Shown piece after piece: positions 1 to 5,160 of a DNA stretch of 5,160 bases. Source of the stretch: an uncultured Acidobacteriota bacterium (GTDB lineage: Bacteria > Acidobacteriota > Thermoanaerobaculia > UBA5066); assembly GCA_937902605.1 (NCBI GenBank), contig CALFNC010000168.1, positions 1 through 5,160 on the forward strand, written 5' to 3'. The notes beneath the pieces are model-generated. The model made no database searches. It was given only the letters and a program-made list of their open reading frames with translations, and was not told where the DNA came from. Every line of letters begins with the position of its first letter. The first letter of the stretch is position 1. The position numbers and the translations under genes are program-made.

Positions 1-52
1 ACGGCGACCACAGAGATCTACACTCTTTCCCTACACGACGCTCTTCCGATCT
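1..52 (+). other. Illumina TruSeq universal (P5-side) adapter left on contig end
   Basis: The first 52 bases match the TruSeq universal adapter, from its ACGGCGACCAC segment through to the terminal CTCTTCCGATCT, with one mismatch at position 12 (A where the adapter has C). This is not genomic DNA. Because it is joined in frame to the leftward gene, its reverse complement adds a false C-terminal tail (QIGRASCRERV, then a TAG stop at 18-20) to that protein. The IGRASCRERV peptide is a typical adapter read-through product. Genomic sequence begins at about position 53. Confidence 0.98.
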
Positions 53-53
53 G

Positions 54-2804
54 GCTACAGACCTCGTCGCAGTCGAGGCATCGGCTGGCTTCTTTCTGTG
101 CGGCACCCGGGCTGAACGTCTTTAGCACCTCGGCGAACCCCTCGCGCTCACTCACCGCCAGCGCCGGGACCGGCTGCGGGAGATCCATCCGGGCCTTCTT
201 GGCCATGAGCGCGCCGGACGGCACCACTTTCTCGAATGGCGGCTCCTGGACAGGACTCACGCCGTGCCGCCGGCCGATCTCCTCGGCCGCGGCGCGGCCG
301 TCGGCGATGGCCTTGATGACCGACGCCGCGCCCCGCACCACGTCCCCCCCGGCGAAAAGACCCGGAATGCTCGTCTCGCAGGTCTCTCCGTTCACGACGA
401 GTGTCCCGTCCCAGTTGGTCTTCAGCCCTGCGCCACGGAGGAAACCCAGGACCGGTTCCTGGCCGATGGCGACGATGATCGTGTCGGCCGGCAACAGGAC
501 CTCGCTCCCTTCGACGGGCACAGGCCTCGGCCGGCCCGAGGCGTCGGGCGGCCCGAGCTTCATCCGGTTGCACGCGAGCCCCGCGACCTTCCCTCCCTCG
601 ACGACCACGCGCGATGGGGCGAGAAGGTCCCTAAGGCCGATCCCCTCCTCGATACAGTCCCTCACCTCCGCCGGATCGGCCGGCATCTCCGCTCTTGTCC
701 GACGATAGACGAGTGACACCTCGCCCTCCGTCACCAGCCGCCGCGCGGAGCGCGCCCCGTCCATCGCGGAGTTTCCGCCACCCAGGATCAGGACACGCGT
801 CCCGAGGTCTATCGGCATGCCGGCCCGTACCTGGTCCAGGAGCTCGAGAGCGTCCAAGACGCCCCGCGCCTCCTCTCCTTCGATCCCGAGCCGCTTCCCC
901 TTCTGAGCGCCAACGCCGAGGAAGACGTAACGGTAGTCCCGCTGGAGGTCGTCGAGGAAGAGGTCCCTCCCCAACGCTTTCCCCATGTGGATCTTCACGC
1001 CCAGGCGGCTCAACCGCTCGACGTCGACCTCGAGGGGCCTTTCGTCGAGACGGTAGGGCGGGACCGCTCCGCCCACCATGCCGCCCACGTGGTCCTTCGC
1101 CTCGAAGATCTCAGGCTCGAAGCCCATTCGGGCGAGGGTGTGCGCCGCCGAGAGGCCCGCCGGGCCCGCGCCGACGATCGCCACCTTCACTCCCACAGCC
1201 GGACCGGCCACCTCAGGAGCGGCCTGGCCGGATTCGAAGGCGAAGCGCTTGATCTCGCGGATCGCGAGCGGAGCGTCGTAGAAGTTACGAACACAGCGTT
1301 CGGTGCAGGGGTGATCGCAGATGCTGCCGGTGACCCCCGGGAGCGCGTTCGTCCGCAGGATGACGTCCATCGCCTCGGACGGCTGGCCGTGAGCCACCAG
1401 CCAGAGATAGTCGGGGATGTTCTGATGGGCGGGGCAGGCGTCCTGGCAGGGCGCGGCGATGCAGTCGAACGGCCCCAAGGGCCGCTCTCCCTTGAAGACC
1501 AGCGGCCGGTCACGGCGTGAGTAGCGCTGGTCCGCACCGGCCGCCGCCACGTGCCGTGCCAGATTGAAGCTCGTCCCTCGGCCGCCCCACCGCGCCTCGA
1601 TGAATCGCTCGAGGCTCCCTGCCCCGGCCTGGTCCATCGCCCCGTCGAGGTTCGCCAGGTACTGTGAGAGCCGCGCGTAGCCGCCCGGCTTAAGGAGGTC
1701 GGTGCAGACCGTGACCGGCCCGAGCCCGTCAGCCACGAGGTCGGCGAAGTTCCAGGCGTCGGCGCCCCCGCAGAAGCTGATCGGAACGCTGCCGTCCAGC
1801 GCGTCGGTCACCATGCCCGCGAGCATCAGCGTCAGCGGATGGAGCGCCCGCCCCGACAGGTACATCGTCTTCTCGTTTGGCGAAAAGACCGGCCGGCGGT
1901 TGACGACCTCGAGAGTGTTCGAGAGCTTGATCCCGAAGCTCCGCTCGCGCCCCTTCGCGGCCGCCGCGAGGTTTCGAACCATCGCCATCGCGTCCTCGAA
2001 GCCGGGGTCGTGCTCGAAGGCCGCGTCGGGCACCTCGATGGCGAACCCGAGCGTTTCGTTCAGGAAAAGGCGGAGCCGCCCGGGCCCCAGGAGGGTCGGG
2101 TTGAGCTTCACCCACGTATGGACGCCGAGATCGGTCAGCAAGTACCGAGCGATCCGCTCGATCTCCGCGGGAGAACAGCCGTGCATCGTCGAAAGCGTGA
2201 TGTGGTCGGAGATTCGCCGAGGGATACGGGCATCGCGTACCGCGGGATAGACCTTCGCCACCGCATCGATGGCGGCCTCGAGGTACGGTCCCGCGTCGCG
2301 CATAGAGGAAATGAACTTCTGGACGCGGGGGTTCTGGATCCCTTCCAGGCTGTAGCCGACGCTCATGGCGAAGAGCGTGCCGGGACCTTCGAGACCCATC
2401 CAGTGCGCCAGCGCGTGGAGGAGGACCCAGCCGTTCAGGTATTCCTCGAACGACTGCTCGAGCTTCAGCTCCTGGGACCACTCGCAGTTGTAGGTCTCGT
2501 CCGCGGCGTCGATGCACGGCCGGCTGACCTCGATCTCGTCCAGCACCTGGACCGTCTTCAGCTCTATGAACCGAGCGCCGCAGAGCCAGCTCGCCACGAT
2601 GTTCTGAGCCAGCTGACTGTGGGGGCCGGCCGCCACCCCGAGCGGCGCCGCGAGCTCCCGGCCGAACATCCTAGATGCGAGGCTCGGACCCGGCACCGCG
2701 AAGCTCTCCTGTGGGATCCCCAGGGCGCCGTGACCGCCTTCCAGGTCGCGGAAGATCCAGCGGGCGAGCTGCTCGAGCGGGATGGAGCGGAAAGCGGGTT
2801 CCAT
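54..2804 (-). CDS. ygfK: YgfK-family Fe-S/FAD oxidoreductase (putative selenate reductase subunit), 3'-truncated
   Basis: There are 917 genuine residues; E. coli YgfK has about 1030. Residues 1-420 resemble the YgfK dihydroorotate-dehydrogenase-like domain, including AAGPHSQLAQNIV (58-70), FIELKTVQ (79-86), LSTMHGC (204-210) and VKLNPTLLG (232-240). A GltD-like module follows: Cys 448/453/457 and 496/500/504 as Fe-S ligands, an FAD site GAGPAG (545-550), an NAD(P) site GGGNSAMD (675-682), YRRTRAEMP (700-708) and the FAD-contacting GGD (819-821). The C-terminal ferredoxin motif is cut after C909, C912 and C916, where the adapter begins, so the end is artefactual. The family is annotated as a cytoplasmic selenate reductase subunit linked to selenium-dependent molybdenum hydroxylases. 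In gut anaerobes it sits in urate/purine catabolic clusters. The exact reaction is unproven. I prefer ATG 2804 over upstream ATG 2885 because family-like sequence starts there, a ribosome binding site precedes it, and the extra 27 residues are Arg/His-rich and unlike the family. Confidence 0.9.
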
Positions 2805-2811
2805 GGCGTCG

Positions 2812-2826
2812 CTCCCCTCGGGGGAG
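2812..2826 (-). promoter_or_regulatory. Ribosome binding site of the ygfK-like gene, inside a GC hairpin
   Basis: Read leftward, GAGGGGAG (2819-2812) lies 7 nt before the ATG at 2804 and supports that start. The same bases form one arm of a perfect 6-bp hairpin: CTCCCC at 2826-2821, loop CGA, GGGGAG at 2817-2812. The ribosome binding site could therefore be masked in the mRNA. The hairpin is visible in the sequence; a regulatory role is inference, and short GC palindromes are common in GC-rich DNA. Confidence 0.5.
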
Positions 2827-2916
2827 AGGGAGTGATGATGCCTCACATGGCGCCGGCGAGCACTTGGCCGTCCTGGCCCTCTCATTGGCTTCGCCGACCG
2901 AGGCCGTTCCGCGATC

Positions 2917-2961
2917 TGTGTCAGGGTGTGTCACGAGACGCATCTTGCCGGCTTCTGACAC
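2917..2961. repeat. Cluster of TGTGTCA half-sites (operator candidate)
   Basis: TGTGTCA occurs twice in direct orientation (2917-2923 and 2927-2933), exactly 10 bp apart, about one helical turn. The inverted form TGACAC follows at 2956-2961, opposing the second copy. This arrangement in the middle of a divergent promoter region resembles a transcription factor binding site, but I cannot name the factor. The motif is only 6-7 bp, so chance remains possible. Confidence 0.35.
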
Positions 2962-3003
2962 GGCCTGGAAAGGGCCATCGCGTTCGCCTGGCCGCACGGT
3001 TGG

Positions 3004-3019
3004 CGGCATGCGGTTTGCT
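3004..3019 (+). promoter_or_regulatory. Candidate sigma-54 (RpoN) promoter for the MshEN gene
   Basis: CGGCATG (3004-3010), four bases, then TTGCT (3015-3019) matches the -24/-12 consensus TGGCACG-N4-TTGCW at 10 of 12 defined positions, with the required GG-N10-GC spacing (GG 3005-3006, GC 3017-3018). Initiation would fall near 3029-3031, just before the ribosome binding site, giving a leader of only about 12-14 nt. No enhancer-binding protein site is identified. This is a sequence match only. Confidence 0.35.
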
Positions 3020-3031
3020 TTGACGATGGAT

Positions 3032-3036
3032 GGAGG
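3032..3036 (+). promoter_or_regulatory. Shine-Dalgarno site of the MshEN gene
   Basis: GGAGG lies 6 nt before the ATG at 3043 and only 3 nt before the adjacent ATG at 3040. The spacing favours 3043, though the tandem ATGATG leaves a one-residue ambiguity. Confidence 0.7.
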
Positions 3037-3042
3037 ACGATG

Positions 3043-4455
3043 ATGAGTTCAACCACCGCTAAGGCAGTCGCCGTCGGATCGGGTTGGCCCGCTCATCTCC
3101 GTGGGGTGGAAAAACTCATCCCTTCGTCGTGGGACGCGTCCCTGGGTAACCACATTGACAGGCCCGGATCCCTGGAACCGGTTACCCGCCGCGCCGTTCA
3201 CGGACTGAAGCGGATCGGGGAGATTCTCGTGGACGCGAGAGCCATCACGGAGAGTGCCCGAGACCGTACCCTGGCTTTCAGTAAGGCGAACAGGGTCTCC
3301 TTCGGAACGGCGATTCTCGAAACAGGTGCCCTCCCGGAGGAGCTGCTCCTAAGAGCCCTCTCCGTCCAGACGTCCTCGCCTCCGGCCAGCGCGCGCGATC
3401 TCGCCTCCATCCCTCCCGACGTCATCCAGCTCGTCCCAGGAAAGCTCGCCCAGAGGTACTCGGTGCTTCCGTTCCGCAAGGTCGGCCGCTCGCTGTATCT
3501 GGCGATGACCCGTCCCTGGGACGACCGGGCAGCCGCGGAGATCGAGTTCCTGACGGGTCTCACCGTCATCCGCCACGTCGCGATCACGGCCCGGCTAGTC
3601 GTCGCCCTCGAGAGGCACTATGGCATCCTGGCGTCGCCCAAGCACAAAGCGCTCGTCGCGAAGCTCGGGAGATCGACGGAAGTGGCTTCGCACCAGCCTC
3701 GTACTCCATCGGAAACTCGGACGGACATCCTTCCAGCCCTGGAAGCGTCCTCGAGTTCCGTTCCAATCCCTCTCGCCGAAGAGTTACCCGACCCGTGGGA
3801 CGCTCTTTCGGATCCGCCCGAGACGATCGGCGACGACGAACTCGTGATGGAGACGGTCCAGCCCGCTCGGAGCGCGAGCAATGCCCTCGATTCCCTGGGC
3901 CTCATTCCCGAGGCGCCCGCCCTTGGCCCGGTGCTGGCCCCGACTGCCGAGACTGAATCCGCCGACCTTCGGACCCTACTTGGCCGTGCGGAGGAGAGGG
4001 ACGAAATCGGCTCGGCCATTCTGGAGTCGCTGAAGGCGCGTCTTTGCACCGCCGCGCTGTTCGTCGTCAACGGGGACCGGGTCAGCGGCTGGATGGCCCG
4101 GCCCGAGCCACCCGAACCCTTCCGCGAGCTCTCCGTCGGGTTCTCTGAGCCGTCGGTCTTCGCTTCCCTCCGGAACACGGTCGGCTTCTTCGCCGGCCTC
4201 TGCCCAGACACGGTGGCCAACCGGCGGATTCTCGAGTCATTGGGCGTGCGGTTTCCGGCGGTCATCGGCGTCGTGCCGGTCACCACGTACGGAAATACGG
4301 TGCTCTACCTTCTCGGTCAGGCGATCGAGGGCGAGGATGCCCTGACGATCCCCCTGATCAAGAAGCACGCTGTGATGACCGCGACCGCTCTGGAGATCCT
4401 AGCGCTGAGGACTCGCCTCAGGGAGGCCGAAGCCGCGAGTCCGCTTTCCTGCTAA
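3043..4455 (+). CDS. MshEN-domain protein with GAF-like C-terminus, no secretion ATPase
   Basis: The product has 470 residues and no signal peptide or membrane segment, so it is probably cytoplasmic. Residues 57-194 look like an MshEN (T2SSE_N) domain, as at the N-terminus of GspE, PilB and MshE ATPases. Two 24-residue repeats with the family's 5-residue spacer are visible: 57-80, starting RIGEILVD, and 86-109, ending LLLRALSVQ. They are followed by LAQRYSVLPF (135-144) and IEFLTGLTV (167-175). In MshE-type proteins this domain binds c-di-GMP. Here the repeats are partly degenerate: repeat 1 has Arg66, Arg73 and Ser80 where Gly, Leu and Gln are usual, and repeat 2 has Ser86 for Arg, so ligand binding is uncertain. 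Residues 195-305 form a Pro/Ser/Asp/Glu-rich linker. Residues 306-460 (RDEIGSAIL, AALFVV, EPSVFASL, VIGVVPVTTYGN) resemble a GAF-like sensor fold, a weaker call. No Walker A motif is present, so it is a regulator or adaptor, not a GspE motor. Confidence 0.8.
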   Translation: MSSTTAKAVAVGSGWPAHLRGVEKLIPSSWDASLGNHIDRPGSLEPVTRRAVHGLKRIGEILVDARAITESARDRTLAFSKANRVSFGTAILETGALPEELLLRALSVQTSSPPASARDLASIPPDVIQLVPGKLAQRYSVLPFRKVGRSLYLAMTRPWDDRAAAEIEFLTGLTVIRHVAITARLVVALERHYGILASPKHKALVAKLGRSTEVASHQPRTPSETRTDILPALEASSSSVPIPLAEELPDPWDALSDPPETIGDDELVMETVQPARSASNALDSLGLIPEAPALGPVLAPTAETESADLRTLLGRAEERDEIGSAILESLKARLCTAALFVVNGDRVSGWMARPEPPEPFRELSVGFSEPSVFASLRNTVGFFAGLCPDTVANRRILESLGVRFPAVIGVVPVTTYGNTVLYLLGQAIEGEDALTIPLIKKHAVMTATALEILALRTRLREAEAASPLSC

Positions 4456-4462
4456 GGCGGAC
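4439..4462. terminator. Hairpin over the MshEN stop codon, candidate shared terminator
   Basis: GTCCGCTTT (4439-4447) pairs with AAGGCGGAC (4454-4462) as a 9-bp stem with one G-T pair and a 6-nt loop. The TAA stop (4453-4455) straddles loop and stem. Downstream on the plus strand there is only GGGTTTCC, not a proper T-tract, and the minus strand has none. It lies in the 15-bp gap between convergent genes, so it could slow transcription both ways. Efficient intrinsic termination is doubtful. Confidence 0.35.
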
Positions 4463-4470
4463 GGGTTTCC

Positions 4471-5127
4471 TCAGCGCGAAGCCGCCAAGAACTCTCCCAT
4501 GGCCGCGAGGGTCGGCGGAACGGGTGCCGGCACCTTCGTCCTCCGGGCGGCCGCCGGGACGTCCTTCAGCCCCGTTCCGGTGACCAGCAGGACAACCCGC
4601 TCGTCTCTCTCCACGAGCCCTTCCTCGAGCGCGACCAGAAGACCCGCCAGCGCGGCCGAAGCAGCCGGCTCGGCGAAGACGCCGGTCGTCCGGGCCAGGC
4701 GTGGGATCGCGTCGAGGATCGCGTCGTCGGAAACGAGGACACCGGCTCCCTTCGAGGCTCGGACCTCCTTCAGGGCGAGGAGGGCGTTGCGCGGCGCCGC
4801 GACGACGAGGCTGTCGGCGACGCTCGCGGCATCCGGCTCCGGCGTGATGCCGGCCGCGCCGCTCCGAAGCGCCCGGGCGATCGGCCCCGAGCCTTCGGGC
4901 TGCACCGCGATGAGGCGGGGAACGCGCGGCAGAAGACCGGCCTTCACAAGGTCGCTGAACCCCTTCGCCACGCCGGCGACGATGACCCCGTCCCCCGTCG
5001 GGATGACGACCGCGTCGGGGCATTCGGGGACGAGGTCCCTCGCGATCTCCAGCGCGGCGGTCTTCTTCCCCTCGATCGTGTAGGGGTTGAGGGCGGTATT
5101 CCGGTTGTACCAGCCGTATCGCTCGCA
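4471..5127 (-). CDS. thrC: Threonine synthase, C-terminal half (5'-truncated)
   Basis: This is the PLP enzyme that converts O-phospho-L-homoserine and water to L-threonine and phosphate, the last step of threonine biosynthesis in the cytoplasm. About 218 residues remain; complete family members have roughly 350-480. The frame opens with ERYGWYNRNTALNPYTIEGK, typical of threonine synthases. It continues with the Gly-rich PTGDG (43-47 of the fragment), VQPEGSGPI (75-83), GVFAEPAASAALAGL (149-163) and the C-terminal TGTGLKD (183-189), characteristic of the family. The PLP lysine and substrate-phosphate region would lie in the missing N-terminal half. Upstream, homology stops at about 5127 and the frame meets TGA at 5146-5148, within what looks like adapter sequence, so the break is probably artefactual. 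The first GTG inside the fragment (4971) is an internal Val codon, not a start. The gene ends 15 bp from the convergent MshEN gene. Confidence 0.88.
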   Translation of the reverse strand, partial: CERYGWYNRNTALNPYTIEGKKTAALEIARDLVPECPDAVVIPTGDGVIVAGVAKGFSDLVKAGLLPRVPRLIAVQPEGSGPIARALRSGAAGITPEPDAASVADSLVVAAPRNALLALKEVRASKGAGVLVSDDAILDAIPRLARTTGVFAEPAASAALAGLLVALEEGLVERDERVVLLVTGTGLKDVPAAARRTKVPAPVPPTLAAMGEFLAASR

Positions 5128-5160
5128 CCATCGGAGCAGACCACATCAGCACTGACCGCA
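5128..5160 (+). other. Probable error-rich TruSeq P7-side adapter at contig end
   Basis: An ungapped alignment with the TruSeq adapter beginning AGATCGGAAGAGC matches 19 of 33 positions overall, and 17 of 24 over 5130-5153, starting with a perfect ATCGGA. The orientation, outward from the insert, is what a library fragment with the P5 adapter at position 1 predicts. Threonine synthase homology is also lost here. Many mismatches remain, so low-quality read-through is the likely source; a chance match is less likely but possible. Confidence 0.65.

Larger units (their letters stand above)
2805..3042. other. Divergent intergenic region between ygfK-like and MshEN genes
   Basis: This 238-bp gap separates two genes transcribed away from each other, so promoters for both should lie here. 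It contains the masked ribosome binding site of the leftward gene, the GTGTCA half-site cluster near its middle, and a sigma-54 type promoter candidate with a strong ribosome binding site at the right edge. I could not find a convincing sigma-70 or sigma-54 promoter for the leftward gene. The open frames crossing the gap look like non-coding high-GC frames: Arg/Pro-rich and without recognisable domains. Confidence 0.7.

Noticed and set aside
1729..2517. Minus-strand 262-codon frame inside the ygfK-like gene
   Set aside because: It is an out-of-frame reading of the same strand as YgfK, very Arg/Gly-rich; the true frame shows clear family motifs.
2805..2885. N-terminal extension of the YgfK-like protein to the ATG at 2885
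   Set aside because: The 27 extra residues are Arg/His-rich and unlike the family N-terminus. The ATG at 2804 has a correctly spaced ribosome binding site and starts the conserved region.
1839..3023. Long plus-strand open frame (394 codons) antisense to the ygfK-like gene
   Set aside because: It is Arg/Pro/Glu-rich with no recognisable domain and lies fully opposite a well-conserved gene. Long antisense frames are expected where GC is high at third codon positions.
2675..3043. Plus-strand 122-codon frame whose TGA overlaps the MshEN start (ATGA-like overlap)
   Set aside because: The overlap looks like translational coupling, but the product is low-complexity, Arg/Ser/Gly-rich, and its 5' part is antisense to ygfK coding sequence. 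Probably chance.
3618..4286. Minus-strand 222-codon frame opposite the MshEN gene
   Set aside because: It is Ser/Arg/Gly-rich without domain features and is a shadow of the linker and GAF-like coding region.
4405..4421. CTGAGG/CCTCAG inverted repeat with a 5-nt loop
   Set aside because: It is a 6-bp stem well inside coding sequence with no T-tract; likely incidental to the codons of the C-terminal helix.
4418..5152. Minus-strand 244-codon frame overlapping thrC
   Set aside because: It is Arg/Gly-rich and out of frame with the clear threonine synthase motifs, and its start lies within probable adapter.
5101..5160. thrC as a natural pseudogene because of the TGA at 5146-5148
   Set aside because: The stop lies in sequence resembling adapter, beyond the point where homology ends, so truncation by the contig end is the simpler explanation.

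Overview
This is a short, GC-rich bacterial contig, most likely from a metagenome or draft assembly. Both ends carry sequencing-library artefacts. Positions 1-52 are the Illumina TruSeq universal (P5-side) adapter with one mismatch. Roughly 5128-5160 look like an error-rich copy of the TruSeq P7-side adapter pointing outward. The biological insert is therefore about 54-5127, and both flanking genes are cut by the artefacts, not by biology.

Layout: (1) 54-2804, minus strand: a YgfK-family iron-sulfur flavoprotein (annotated in databases as a putative selenate reductase subunit), complete at its N-terminus and lost inside its C-terminal ferredoxin-like cluster. (2) 2805-3042: a 238-bp divergent intergenic region. 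It holds the ygfK-like ribosome binding site inside a hairpin, a cluster of GTGTCA/TGACAC half-sites, and a plausible sigma-54 type promoter for the rightward gene. (3) 3043-4455, plus strand: a 470-residue two-domain protein with an N-terminal MshEN (GspE/PilB N-terminal, c-di-GMP-binding family) domain, a proline- and acid-rich linker and a probable GAF-like C-terminal domain, without the secretion ATPase core. (4) 4439-4462: a hairpin across the stop codon, possibly a shared terminator for two convergent genes. (5) 4471-5127, minus strand: the C-terminal half of a threonine synthase (thrC).

The organism cannot be named. High GC in all three genes and an ATPase-less MshEN/GAF-like regulator suggest Acidobacteriota, Myxococcota or a related soil or sediment lineage; this is inference. 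The YgfK-like enzyme suggests anaerobic purine/urate metabolism or selenium-dependent molybdenum hydroxylases, but no such partner gene lies within this window.

The three genes do not form an operon: gene 1 and gene 2 diverge, and gene 2 and gene 3 converge 15 bp apart. I see no mobile element, CRISPR array, tRNA, rRNA or clearly new multi-gene system. The points most worth attention are the adapter-generated false protein tail, the uncoupled and partly degenerate MshEN protein with its candidate sigma-54 promoter, and the half-site cluster between the divergent genes.
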